This document shows, in pieces, positions 1 to 8,869 of a stretch of DNA of 64,000 nt (positions are counted from its first letter, which is position 1; the number at the start of each line of letters is the position of its first letter). The DNA comes from a bacterium UBP6_UBA1209. Lineage in GTDB: Bacteria; UBP6; UBA1177. Both the position numbers and the translations under genes were made by a program. The stretch is from positions 65,591 through 129,590 of the forward strand of contig DBXP01000004.1 of the NCBI GenBank assembly GCA_002309575.1. Reading direction: 5' to 3'. A model generated the notes under the pieces. That model was not told the origin of the DNA and did not search any database. It saw only the letters and a program-made list of their open reading frames with translations.

Positions 1-1442
1 CTTGCCTGGGAGAGAGTGTTACTGTACCAGGTAAAGCCCTGAAGCTCTGACTTTAGTTCCGGCATGAATTCAAGTATTTGAGGCATATATCCGCCGATAA
101 AACGGTCAAGCATCAAAACGATTACATTTTGACCTGTCCGGGTTAGAGTGAAATATTTCGGAAGCTCGTTTGGCGCAGAACTTTTTATTGTATTGTCTTT
201 ATCTGAGCTGCGGACGGAATGGTAGATCCTGGCTTCGTTTATCGAGAAGAGAGCCAGTGCGATCATTATCACGGTTAGAACCGGTTTCAGTACTTTTTTG
301 CCGATTTTTTCTGCAAAGAGAACAAGCAGAACAAAAAAAACAGCAAATAAAAGCGTAGAGATCCAGGATTTGAAGCTCAGGTAAAACTCAGAGTTTTCAA
401 AGACAAAGTGGCTCATGTCGCCGTAGTCGCCTGTAAAGAGAAAGACGTTCAGGAGCGTGCAAAAGAGAGCAGAAACCGCAGCGACTGAGAGATAACGCCT
501 TGCTTTTATTGATGTCTCCTTGTATACGAAATAGATGGTAAAGGAAAAAACAGTCGCGAAAACAGTCAAAAACGGCAGAAGTTCACTGATGTTTTCCGTA
601 AAGTCTCCCTTTGCGCCTGAAGCCATCAGGGCAAGCGGTACAGCGATGAATGCAAGGAGCGAAAAGTTGAGCGCGGACAGCAAAAAGAGAGAATCGAAGA
701 TCCGTGTTTTTTCGGAAGATCCTCCGTTATTCGTTGAACCGATTCTCGTTTCTCCTGAAATTACACCGTTTTTATAAATTTTAGAGTAAACGATGTTTTT
801 CAGAAGACTGAAAATATTGTTGCAAGTCCAGTAAAACAGTAGTGCGCTTGGGGATTTGTAGAGTAAAACCAAAAAGAGGAAGGCGATCCCGTAGAGCTGG
901 ATCTTCTCCTTGAAAGATGTTTTTTTTGAATAAATCGTTGTTGAAACAAGATTTATCGCGGTCATGACGAAAGGCATGATGTTGACTGAGAATCTGCCTA
1001 TTTTAAGAAGTCCGTCCGGTTGGCTGAGATCCTTGAAGATGAAGGCGGAGGTGCCGTTGAAGCCTGAAAAGTGCGACAGCAGATGATACGCCGCAAAGAA
1101 AAACGGGATTTGGATCAGTAGTCCGACAGAGTTTCTGACGGCCATGACCGGATGGTAGTGGTTTTGCCGGTAAAGTGTTCTTATGTAGCTGTTAAGTGTC
1201 GCTCCTTTGTAGACAGCTTTAAAATCGGCGATTTTAGGAGCAAGTTTTTTTTGGATAGCCCGCTCCCTGTCCTGCCAGGTCTCAGCCATGTGGTAAAACG
1301 GCAGCGAGCCGAAGCCTACGCATAGCGAGACGGATATGAGTGCTGCGATGTAATTGCCAAAAATTTCGATCGATTGCGCGAGGACGAAGTCCATCACGAA
1401 TTCGATTGGGAATATGAAGATATCGTAAATAAATCTCAACAT
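1..1442 (-). CDS. YidC/Oxa1-like insertase domain fused to sulfatase-like domain (3' end outside window)
   Basis: An open frame of at least 480 codons runs off the left edge. The ATG at 1442 is the first plausible start. Residues 1-225 look like the Oxa1/YidC core without the periplasmic P1 domain: a membrane segment ending in SLPFYHMAE, a charged cytoplasmic hairpin (about 55-105), then QIPFFFAAYHLL, and a late segment with PSALLFYWTCNN. Further membrane segments follow (about 255-415). From residue 439 comes NVIVLMLDRF, the opening strand and metal-binding Asp (Asp446) of the alkaline-phosphatase/sulfatase/LTA-synthase superfamily, then WYSNTLSQA. The Arg that lines the YidC groove (five residues before the conserved Pro) is Gly43 here. 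I infer a membrane enzyme acting on surface polymers or lipids rather than the housekeeping insertase. The catalytic half lies mostly outside the window. Confidence 0.8.
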   Translation of the reverse strand, partial: MLRFIYDIFIFPIEFVMDFVLAQSIEIFGNYIAALISVSLCVGFGSLPFYHMAETWQDRERAIQKKLAPKIADFKAVYKGATLNSYIRTLYRQNHYHPVMAVRNSVGLLIQIPFFFAAYHLLSHFSGFNGTSAFIFKDLSQPDGLLKIGRFSVNIMPFVMTAINLVSTTIYSKKTSFKEKIQLYGIAFLFLVLLYKSPSALLFYWTCNNIFSLLKNIVYSKIYKNGVISGETRIGSTNNGGSSEKTRIFDSLFLLSALNFSLLAFIAVPLALMASGAKGDFTENISELLPFLTVFATVFSFTIYFVYKETSIKARRYLSVAAVSALFCTLLNVFLFTGDYGDMSHFVFENSEFYLSFKSWISTLLFAVFFVLLVLFAEKIGKKVLKPVLTVIMIALALFSINEARIYHSVRSSDKDNTIKSSAPNELPKYFTLTRTGQNVIVLMLDRFIGGYMPQILEFMPELKSELQGFTWYSNTLSQA

Positions 1443-1511
1443 TGCCGGTACCTGATTCTTTAACCTCATAAAATAAAAAGAGGAGCGGTAGCTTATAAAA
1501 AAGAAAATATT

Positions 1512-1542
1512 AGGCAAAAAAAGCCCGGAAAGTTTTTTGCCT
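1512..1542. repeat. Perfect 10-bp inverted repeat between the divergent YidC-fusion and pilB genes
   Basis: AGGCAAAAAA (1512-1521) and TTTTTTGCCT (1533-1542) are perfect complements separated by 11 bases. The arms have the GC part outside and the A/T tract inside, which is not how an intrinsic terminator is built. It may be an operator or a structured DNA site serving either divergent gene. Confidence 0.6.
1525..1542 (+). promoter_or_regulatory. Possible sigma-54 -24/-12 element upstream of pilB
   Basis: GG at 1527-1528 and GC at 1539-1540 are exactly ten bases apart, with a T tract before the GC as in sigma-54 promoters. The -24 box is poor (CGGAAA instead of TGGCAC), and the element overlaps the right half of the inverted repeat, so it may be coincidental. 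Confidence 0.25.
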
Positions 1543-1553
1543 GCATTACTTAA

Positions 1554-1581
1554 TTGACTGAAAGGAATAAATTTTTATACT
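1554..1581 (+). promoter_or_regulatory. Sigma-70-type promoter of the pilB operon
   Basis: TTGACT at 1554-1559 and TATACT at 1576-1581 are separated by 16 bases; each hexamer matches the consensus at five of six positions. A start near 1588 would leave a leader of about 35 bases before the pilB start. Confidence 0.75.
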
Positions 1582-1622
1582 TATCCGCTGATTCTTTTGT
1601 GATCTGATTTTTGGAGGTTGAA

Positions 1623-3377
1623 TTGAATAATAGGCAGTTGACCGGAATGTTGGTTAAACGGGGGATAATTTCGCTTCCGGAGCTAAAATCTTTGGAGGAG
1701 CTCTCCTTCGAATCAGGCGAAAGTATTAAGGATATTCTCTTTAAAGAGAACCGTCTCAACGAAAACCAGCTGGTCGATATTCTCAGTGAGCAGTACAATG
1801 TTCCCAGGATCGATCTCTCCGAAATAGAGATCCAGCCTGAGGTTATTGCGCTGCTGAACGCTCAGATAGCTTTGCGATACAATGTCATTCCGATTTCGAG
1901 AATAGGCAATGTCCTGACTGTTGCGATGTCGGATCCGTCCAATATGAACGCGCAGGACGATATCAAGTTCCTGACCGACTACAGCATTGAAATAGTCGTT
2001 GCATCGTCAAGCGATATCGATGCCGCAATTGAAAAATATTACGGCGCGAAGGCTTTGCAGGAGCAGGAGTCAAAGAAACACGCGGATCTTACCCTCGATA
2101 TGGAGGCTCTTATCAAAGAGATGGACAATGTCGAAATCCGCGAGGTAAATCCTGATTTTGATGAAGGCTCCAGCTCTCTTGAGGAGACTTTGAAGGATTC
2201 CGAGGAGGCGCCGGTCGTAAGGCTTGTTCACATGATCCTGCTCGATGCAATCAAAAAGAAGGCATCGGATATCCACGTTGAGCCCTACGAGGTCGGTTTC
2301 CGTGTCCGTTTCAGAATGGATGGTGTCCTTTACGATGTCCTCCATCCGCCTCGCAAAATGATGGATGCTATCATCGCCAGATTCAAAGTCATGGCGAACC
2401 TTGATATCGCAGAAAAGAGAGTCCCGCAGGACGGACGTATCAAGATCAAGCTCGGTAAAAACGAGGATATGGACTTCCGAGTCTCGGTCTGCCCGGTTAT
2501 TTTCGGCGAAAAGGTCGTTCTTAGACTTCTCGACAAGAGCAACCTTCAGCTTGATATGACCAAGCTCGGCTTTTTCCCGGATCAGCTCGAGATCTTCAAG
2601 GAGGCTATTTACAAGCCTTACGGGATGATGCTGGTTACTGGACCTACCGGATCCGGAAAGACCACAACGCTTTACTCGGCTCTTTCCGACCTCAACAAAG
2701 ATGACGTAAACATCTCGACGGCCGAGGATCCGGTCGAGTACAACCTTGAGGGCATCAACCAGGTCGCGATTCACGAACAGGTCGGTCTGAACTTCGCGGC
2801 GGCTCTTCGTTCATTCCTCAGACAGGACCCAGATATCATCATGGTCGGCGAGATAAGAGACTACGAAACTGGCGAAATCGCGGTAAAGGCGGCTCTTACC
2901 GGTCACATGGTTTTGAGTACGCTCCACACGAACGATGCTCCCTCGACGGTAACCCGTCTTATCAACATGGGTATCGAGAGTTTCCTTGTCACTTCGTCTG
3001 TCAACTGCATCATGGCTCAGAGGCTCGGCAGAAAGGTCTGCTACAATTGCAAGGAGCCGATCGATGTGCCGAAATCGGAACTTCTGAAACTCGGAATCAA
3101 GGAAGAACAGATTAAGGACGGCTACCAGATTTATCAGGGCAAAGGCTGTGAAATCTGCAATGGAACAGGCTACAAAGGCCGTATCGCATTCTACGAGGTC
3201 ATGAAGATGACGGATCCGCTGAAGGAGGCGATCCTTAACGGTTCGAGCTCGATGGAACTTAAAGCGCTGGCGATCCAGCTTGGAATGAAAACAATGAGAA
3301 TGAGTGCCAACCTCAGACTTCTTGAGGGCGTTACCAGCATCGCCGAAGTCCTGAGAAATACGGCACCGGATGAATAA
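1623..3377 (+). CDS. pilB: Type IV pilus extension ATPase PilB
   Basis: A hexameric cytoplasmic ATPase that powers pilus extension by driving the PilC platform. The N-terminal third is an MshEN-type domain (about 5-150). The motor domain has Walker A GPTGSGKT at about 340-347, the Asp/Walker B segment DPDIIMVGEIRD, and a His box region around STLHTND. A zinc-type tetracysteine follows (CYNC and CEICNGTGYKGR), typical of GspE/PilB. The start is TTG at 1623, placed five bases after GGAGG (1613-1617); the in-frame TTG at 1611 lies on the ribosome binding site itself and is not used. It heads pilB-pilT-pilC-pilS-pilR, the order known from Myxococcus, which favours PilB over GspE. A second GspE-type ATPase sits in the gsp operon at 52064. 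Confidence 0.93.
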   Translation: MNNRQLTGMLVKRGIISLPELKSLEELSFESGESIKDILFKENRLNENQLVDILSEQYNVPRIDLSEIEIQPEVIALLNAQIALRYNVIPISRIGNVLTVAMSDPSNMNAQDDIKFLTDYSIEIVVASSSDIDAAIEKYYGAKALQEQESKKHADLTLDMEALIKEMDNVEIREVNPDFDEGSSSLEETLKDSEEAPVVRLVHMILLDAIKKKASDIHVEPYEVGFRVRFRMDGVLYDVLHPPRKMMDAIIARFKVMANLDIAEKRVPQDGRIKIKLGKNEDMDFRVSVCPVIFGEKVVLRLLDKSNLQLDMTKLGFFPDQLEIFKEAIYKPYGMMLVTGPTGSGKTTTLYSALSDLNKDDVNISTAEDPVEYNLEGINQVAIHEQVGLNFAAALRSFLRQDPDIIMVGEIRDYETGEIAVKAALTGHMVLSTLHTNDAPSTVTRLINMGIESFLVTSSVNCIMAQRLGRKVCYNCKEPIDVPKSELLKLGIKEEQIKDGYQIYQGKGCEICNGTGYKGRIAFYEVMKMTDPLKEAILNGSSSMELKALAIQLGMKTMRMSANLRLLEGVTSIAEVLRNTAPDE

Positions 3378-3391
3378 TTAACGAGGTAATT

Positions 3392-4492
3392 ATGGCAGAA
3401 ACCAGTACAGGTATCTCTTTGCAGGATCTGCTCAACCTTATGATTGAGCAGGGTGCTTCCGATTTGCATTTGGCGAGCGGTTGCCCGCCTCAACTCAGAA
3501 TTGACGGCGAGCTTCGTCCGGTCAACGTTCCGCCGCTTAGTCCTTCAGAGACAAAGCGTCTTGCCTACAGCATCATCACAGAAAAACAGAAGAAGATCTT
3601 CGAGGAGAAGAGCGAGCTCGATTTCAGCTTCGGCGTTAAGAATTTAAGCCGTTTCAGAGCGAACATCTTCATGCAGCGCGGAGCTATAAGCGCTGCGATC
3701 CGTGTCATCCCTTACAAAATCCTCGACTTCAAAAAGCTGGGTCTGCCGCCGATAGTCGAGGAGCTTGCGAAAAAGCCGAAGGGGCTGATTCTTGTCACCG
3801 GACCTACCGGAAGCGGAAAATCTACGACGCTTGCGTCTATTATCGACTATATCAACATTCACCGTCACGGTCACATCGTCACGATCGAGGACCCGATCGA
3901 GTTCATCCACGCTCACAAGAACTGTATTGTCAACCAGCGTGAGGTCGGTGCCGATACGAGCTCGTTCGCTTCGGCTCTCCGTGTCGTTCTTCGTCAGGAT
4001 CCGGATATCGTTCTTATCGGCGAGATCCGAGACCTCGAGACTATGGCAACAGCGCTTGCGGTTTCCGAGACAGGTCACCTGACGCTCGCAACGCTCCACA
4101 CGAACAACACGATTGAAACGATAAACAGGATCATTGATATGTTCCCGTTTAACCAGCAGTCTCAGGTCAGGGTCCAGCTGAGCTTTGTTCTTCAAGGAAT
4201 CATGTCTCAGATACTTTTGCCCAAAAAATCTGGGCACGGCAGAACTATCGTAACTGAGGTTATGGTGCCGAATGCCGCAATCAGAAACCTCATCCGTGAG
4301 GATAAGATCCAGCAGATTTATTCCAGTATGCAGACTGGACAAAGCGAGACCGGAATGCAGACAATGACCCAGGATCTGGCTCGGCTTGTCAAGAATGATG
4401 TCATCAGCATGGAAGAGGCGTTGATTTACGTGCCGCATCTGGATGAATTCCAGTCGCTTCTTTCACGTTCTACACAGCAAAAAGGGAGGTAA
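3392..4492 (+). CDS. pilT: Type IV pilus retraction ATPase PilT
   Basis: Twitching motor ATPase that depolymerises pili. The protein is 366 residues, the usual PilT size. It has Walker A GPTGSGKS at 137-144, the Asp-box stretch TIEDPIEF, Walker B DPDIVLIGEIRD, and the PilT-type segment LATLHTNNTIETINRIIDMFP. It lacks the zinc tetracysteine and the MshEN domain, which separates it from PilB. It begins 14 bases after pilB with an ACGAGG ribosome binding site and is followed by pilC after only three bases, so it is cotranscribed. Confidence 0.95.
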   Translation: MAETSTGISLQDLLNLMIEQGASDLHLASGCPPQLRIDGELRPVNVPPLSPSETKRLAYSIITEKQKKIFEEKSELDFSFGVKNLSRFRANIFMQRGAISAAIRVIPYKILDFKKLGLPPIVEELAKKPKGLILVTGPTGSGKSTTLASIIDYINIHRHGHIVTIEDPIEFIHAHKNCIVNQREVGADTSSFASALRVVLRQDPDIVLIGEIRDLETMATALAVSETGHLTLATLHTNNTIETINRIIDMFPFNQQSQVRVQLSFVLQGIMSQILLPKKSGHGRTIVTEVMVPNAAIRNLIREDKIQQIYSSMQTGQSETGMQTMTQDLARLVKNDVISMEEALIYVPHLDEFQSLLSRSTQQKGR

Positions 4493-4495
4493 AGT

Positions 4496-5692
4496 ATGCC
4501 TTTTTTCAAGTACTCAGGTGTAAACAAGAGAGGTGAGACCGTCAAAGGTTCGGTCGATGCAGAGGATGAAAAAGGGGCGAGACAGGCGCTCTCCGCTCAG
4601 GGAATCAGAGTAGACACGATCGCTAAGGACTGGACGAAGATCGAGCTCGGCGGCGGAGGAATGAAGCCGAAGGAGCTCGTTATCTTTACACGTCAGTTTG
4701 CTACGATGATCAACGCCGGTCTTTCGATTATCCAGGGTCTTGAGATTCTGGCTGCCCAGTCAGAGACACCCTATTTCAGAAGTGTTCTCAGAAAGGTCAA
4801 AAATTCGGTCGAAGAGGGCAAATCGCTTTCCGAATCACTCAAGAGCCATCCGAAGGTTTTCAGCGATCTTTATGTCAGCCTTGTTGCTGCCGGAGAGGTC
4901 GGCGGTATTCTTGATACGATTATGGACAGACTTGCGATATTCCTCGAGAAAAATGCTGCGATCAACGCCAAGATCAAGAGCGCAATGAAGTATCCTGCCG
5001 TAATTTTGGTTGCAACGATCGGTATTACGATAGTTCTTCTCTACTGGGTCGTTCCTACATTCTCGACGATGTTCCTGAGTGCAGGTCAGCAGCTCCCTGG
5101 TCTTACCCAGGTGATCGTTGACCTCAGTGAATGGATGAAACACAACATCTTCTATGTCATTCTGGTAATTGTCGCCTTGATAGTCGTCTACAAGGTTCTG
5201 ATGAAAAACCCGCAGATCCGGTTCGCAAGGGACAAATATCTGCTTGTGGCTCCGATCGTCGGCGATCTCATCAGAAAATCGGCTGTAGCAAGATTTACAA
5301 GAACGCTCGGAACGCTTGTAAGCTCCGGTGTTCCGCTTGTCGACGGTTTGGAATCAGTGTCGAGAACTTCAGGTAATCTGATGATAGAAAAGGCGATCCT
5401 TTTTGTAAGAACAAAGGTTACCGAGGGTAGCGATATGACTACTCCACTTACCGAAGCCGGAGTTTTCCCGTCGATGGTCGTTCAGATGATCGGTGTCGGA
5501 GAGGCAACAGGTGCGATGGATACGATGCTTAACAAAATCGCAGACTTCTACGAGGAAGAAGTCGATGTTGCGATCGACGGTCTGACCTCCATGATCGAGC
5601 CTATCCTGATGGTTTTTATCGGCGGCATCGTAGGAACAATGATGGTTGCCATGTATCTTCCGATGTTCTCTATGGGTAAAGCTGTCGGATGA
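4496..5692 (+). CDS. pilC: Type IV pilus inner-membrane platform protein PilC
   Basis: Polytopic inner-membrane platform that couples PilB and PilT to pilin assembly. At 398 residues it has the expected two tandem GspF domains (about 70-190 and 270-395), each ending in a hydrophobic stretch, plus a central membrane segment near 220. The GspF-type phrases FTRQFATMINAGLSI and RTLGTLVSSGVPL are clear. The stop overlaps the pilS start (ATGA), indicating translational coupling. Confidence 0.94.
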   Translation: MPFFKYSGVNKRGETVKGSVDAEDEKGARQALSAQGIRVDTIAKDWTKIELGGGGMKPKELVIFTRQFATMINAGLSIIQGLEILAAQSETPYFRSVLRKVKNSVEEGKSLSESLKSHPKVFSDLYVSLVAAGEVGGILDTIMDRLAIFLEKNAAINAKIKSAMKYPAVILVATIGITIVLLYWVVPTFSTMFLSAGQQLPGLTQVIVDLSEWMKHNIFYVILVIVALIVVYKVLMKNPQIRFARDKYLLVAPIVGDLIRKSAVARFTRTLGTLVSSGVPLVDGLESVSRTSGNLMIEKAILFVRTKVTEGSDMTTPLTEAGVFPSMVVQMIGVGEATGAMDTMLNKIADFYEEEVDVAIDGLTSMIEPILMVFIGGIVGTMMVAMYLPMFSMGKAVG

Positions 5693-7272
5693 TCTCCAGT
5701 ACGGAAAACGAATTCAGAAGCCATATCAGCTACTATCTGGCAATTCGTTTTTTCTTTATTTTTGCTGTTCTCTTTTCGTTTTTTTTCTTCCCGATTATCA
5801 GTGAAGGCGAAGGTCTCTATTCCTGGGGAACGAACAAGTTCTTTCTGATACTGACATTCGTACTTTTTGCTGTCAATGTCGTGTCGCTGCTGTTTGTCAG
5901 ATCCGTACGGGAGAGTCTGCTTGTACCGTTTGCGTGCTGCCAGTTCCTGCTTGAGATCACCTATTGGGTGATCATCTCTTTTGCAAACGGCGGAATATCG
6001 TCCCCGTACCTTTACGTAATCATTATCAACATCATCTATTCAGGCATTTTGATGCGGGAAAAAGGTGTTGTTATTACAACACTTTATGCTTCTGTGCTAC
6101 TCGCGTTGCAGTACTTCGTGGTCAAGTTCTCCTTTCTGCCTTATTTATCGGAATCGGTGCTTAAGAGTTATGATGTCCCGTGGGAAAGCTACTTTTCGAG
6201 GCTTTTTACCTATATGCTTTTTTTCACCTTTACCGGTGTCGTTTCCGCGAGGATCACGAAAAATCTTCACAGCGCCAACGAGGAGCTTATTGCCAAGGCG
6301 CAGCAGAGCAAGGAGATGGAGCGCCATTTCCTCGCCATTTTTTCAAACATCAGCATGGGGTTTCTGATCTTTGAAAACGGTGAACGCAAGTATTCGAACA
6401 GCTATGCTGAGCAGTTCGAGCCGCTTCTTGATCAGTTTATCAGGGATGTCGAAAATTCCGTTCCGGGCAGCGGAAAATGGGAGGAGCGGAAAATCGGAGA
6501 CAAGGTCTTTTCTTACACTGTGATGCCCTATACGACAAATCAGCAGGCGATAATATTTTCGGACGTTACCGAGATCCGCAGGGAGGAGGAGAATGTTGAG
6601 CTCAATGACCGCCTTGCTTCGATCGGAAAGCTTACGGCCTCTATCGCCCACGAGATAAAAAATCCGCTCACGAGCCTTATCGGAGCAAGCGATCTAATGT
6701 GTGCTGAAATTAAGGCGACTCAGCCTGATTCAACGGAGGTGGATGAACTGATCACGATAATCCGCCGTGAAGGTACCCGCGTGAAAACACTGCTGGATTC
6801 GCTTTTCCGCTATACCGAGGAGACAAAGTACACCATCACGATGTGTGCTCCGTGCAACGTCCTGCATGAGGTCATCGACGCCTTCAGGCTCGGCCATCCT
6901 GATATAAAAATTGAGTGCGTCGGCGAGGATGAATCAGAGATCCTCGGCGATTCGGAGAAGCTCAGGGAGGTTTACTGGAACATTCTCACAAACAGTGCCG
7001 AGGCGATGTCTGATACCGGTGAAATCACTATTGTTTCCGAACGCAGGGGCAATTCGCTCCTGATGACTTTCGACGATACCGGACCCGGCTTCAGCGAGCG
7101 CAGCATTGCAAGGGTTTTCGATCCGTTTTATTCGACGAAAAAGCGCGGGACCGGGTTGGGGCTGGCGCTTGTTTACAGGATCGTAACGAAACACGGCGGC
7201 TCTGTAAAGGCCATGAATACCGGGCGCGGAGCCAGAATAGTTGTTGAATTTCTTATCAAAGAGAAAGCTTAG
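5689..7272 (+). CDS. pilS: Sensor histidine kinase PilS
   Basis: Membrane sensor kinase expected to phosphorylate the adjacent PilR. About six membrane segments fill residues 15-195, matching PilS, which is thought to sense pilin in the membrane. A PAS-like stretch (about 210-300) precedes the H box AHEIKNPLTSL with the phospho-acceptor at His321. The HATPase domain shows the N box NILTNSAEAM, FDDTGPGFS and GTGLGLALV. It overlaps pilC by four bases. Pairing with PilR is inferred from adjacency and known pil clusters. Confidence 0.9.
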   Translation: MISSTENEFRSHISYYLAIRFFFIFAVLFSFFFFPIISEGEGLYSWGTNKFFLILTFVLFAVNVVSLLFVRSVRESLLVPFACCQFLLEITYWVIISFANGGISSPYLYVIIINIIYSGILMREKGVVITTLYASVLLALQYFVVKFSFLPYLSESVLKSYDVPWESYFSRLFTYMLFFTFTGVVSARITKNLHSANEELIAKAQQSKEMERHFLAIFSNISMGFLIFENGERKYSNSYAEQFEPLLDQFIRDVENSVPGSGKWEERKIGDKVFSYTVMPYTTNQQAIIFSDVTEIRREEENVELNDRLASIGKLTASIAHEIKNPLTSLIGASDLMCAEIKATQPDSTEVDELITIIRREGTRVKTLLDSLFRYTEETKYTITMCAPCNVLHEVIDAFRLGHPDIKIECVGEDESEILGDSEKLREVYWNILTNSAEAMSDTGEITIVSERRGNSLLMTFDDTGPGFSERSIARVFDPFYSTKKRGTGLGLALVYRIVTKHGGSVKAMNTGRGARIVVEFLIKEKA

Positions 7273-7286
7273 CAAGGGGTTGATTT

Positions 7287-8783
7287 TTGGAAACCGAACA
7301 AGAAAAAACAAAGATTTTAGTCGCAGACGACGAGCTGAGTATGCGTCAGTTTCTGCAGATCCTGCTTCGCAGAGAGGGATATGAGGTTGTTACTGCCGAG
7401 AACGGAAGAGTTGCCCTTCAAAAGGCTAAAAAGACGAAGTTCGCAGTAATTCTAATGGATTATAATATGCCGGAGGCGATCGACGGAATTGATTTGCTTC
7501 ACGAACTGACATATGTCTCTCCGAAATCCCAGATCATCGTCATCACGGCCTACGCTTCGACCGAGCAGGCGATAAAGTCGCTTGAACTTGGCGCAGTCGA
7601 CTATGTGAGCAAGCCCTTCAATGTCGCAGAGATCCGTGATTTGGTGAGGAAGTGCGTCGAAGTCGCCAAAAAGGACGAGGCGGTGAAGGAACAGAGCACG
7701 GCAACCCAGCGTCCAACTGCTCCGCAGCCTGAAAAAAATGCCGCAGTGAAGAGTGAGATAATTGCCGAAAGTCCTGCGATGAAACACATTTTCGGACTTG
7801 CGGGCCGTATCGCTGAAACGGACAGCACCGTGCTTCTGACAGGCGAGAGCGGGACAGGAAAGGAGGTCGTTGCGAAGTTTATCCACGACAACAGCGGGCG
7901 TCCTGCCGATCTCTGGTATGCGATAAACTGCGGCGCTATCCCGGAGAATCTGCTCGAAAGCGAGCTCTTCGGTCATGAAAAGGGATCCTTTACCGGTGCC
8001 TACCAGACCAAAAAGGGGTATTTCGAAGTCGCCGGAAACGGAACGCTCTTTTTGGATGAAATAGGCGAGCTTAGCGAAAATATGCAGGTGAAACTTCTGA
8101 GAGTCCTGCAGGAGCGCAACTTCACTCGGGTCGGAGGAACCGAAAAGATCGAGACGAATGTCCGTCTGATTGCCGCTACAAACCGCAATTTGCAGGAGCA
8201 GATGAGACAGGGGCGGTTCCGTGAGGATCTTTACTTCCGTTTGAATGTCCTCGAGCTCCACATCCCGCCTCTGTGCGAGCGCCGTGAGGATGTTCTGCCT
8301 CTCGCCGAATCATTTTTGGTCTCTTTCGCGCAGAAAAAGGGGCAGAATTTCGCATTTTCGCCGGAGGTCGTAAGCTTTTTTGAGCATTATGATTTCCCAG
8401 GGAACGTAAGAGAGCTGAAGAACATGGTCGAGCGAGGGACGATCTTCGCGGAGGACGGGATTATCCGGGAGACGAGCCTCAACACGAAGCTGCCGGGCTC
8501 CGGTACAGAGCATAAAGAGCAGGCTGAACCAGTTTCCGGAGCTGCTGAAAAATCCGAAACGGCATCCCGTCGGGAGGCAGGGAAATCAGAGATAACTATT
8601 GACATTTCTCACAGCATAGATCTTGACAAGATCTTGTCGCAGATCGAACGGAAGTATATTGAAGCTGCTCTCAGAAGCACCGGGTTTAACCGGCAGGCGA
8701 CCTGCGAACTTTTGGGAATAAACGAAAGATCCCTGCGTTACAGGATCGCAAAACTGGGCATCGCGGAAAACGATTCGGAATAA
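7287..8783 (+). CDS. pilR: Sigma-54-dependent response regulator PilR
   Basis: NtrC-type activator. The receiver domain (1-125) has the acidic pair ADDE and phospho-acceptor Asp58 in LMDYNMP. The AAA+ domain has Walker A GESGTGKE, the sigma-54 contact loop as GSFTGA (the usual GAFTGA with Ala to Ser), Walker B TLFLDEIGE, and an Arg-finger region. A Fis-type helix-turn-helix closes the protein (NRQATCELLGINERSLRYRI). The start is TTG at 7287 after AAGGGG. It should activate RpoN promoters; in relatives its target is pilA, which is not in this window. The strong sigma-54 promoter of the gsp operon is a possible target. Confidence 0.92.
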   Translation: METEQEKTKILVADDELSMRQFLQILLRREGYEVVTAENGRVALQKAKKTKFAVILMDYNMPEAIDGIDLLHELTYVSPKSQIIVITAYASTEQAIKSLELGAVDYVSKPFNVAEIRDLVRKCVEVAKKDEAVKEQSTATQRPTAPQPEKNAAVKSEIIAESPAMKHIFGLAGRIAETDSTVLLTGESGTGKEVVAKFIHDNSGRPADLWYAINCGAIPENLLESELFGHEKGSFTGAYQTKKGYFEVAGNGTLFLDEIGELSENMQVKLLRVLQERNFTRVGGTEKIETNVRLIAATNRNLQEQMRQGRFREDLYFRLNVLELHIPPLCERREDVLPLAESFLVSFAQKKGQNFAFSPEVVSFFEHYDFPGNVRELKNMVERGTIFAEDGIIRETSLNTKLPGSGTEHKEQAEPVSGAAEKSETASRREAGKSEITIDISHSIDLDKILSQIERKYIEAALRSTGFNRQATCELLGINERSLRYRIAKLGIAENDSE

Positions 8784-8797
8784 CTTTCAACCAAAAT

Positions 8798-8826
8798 TTG
8801 CCTAAACAAAAAAAAGTATTTAAATA
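8798..8826 (+). promoter_or_regulatory. Candidate promoter of the pyrophosphatase gene
   Basis: TTGCCT at 8798-8803 and TAAATA at 8821-8826 with a 17-base A-rich spacer lie in the 86-base gap after pilR. The match is weak, but the spacing is ideal and the gap needs a promoter if the pyrophosphatase is expressed independently. Confidence 0.35.
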
Positions 8827-8869
8827 TGCGCCCTGAATGGTGGCTTGTTATTTTTTTATGGAGTGATTT

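Noticed and set aside
535..777. Plus-strand 80-codon frame near the left edge
   Set aside because: It lies wholly opposite the YidC-sulfatase fusion, whose frame is continuous across the region.
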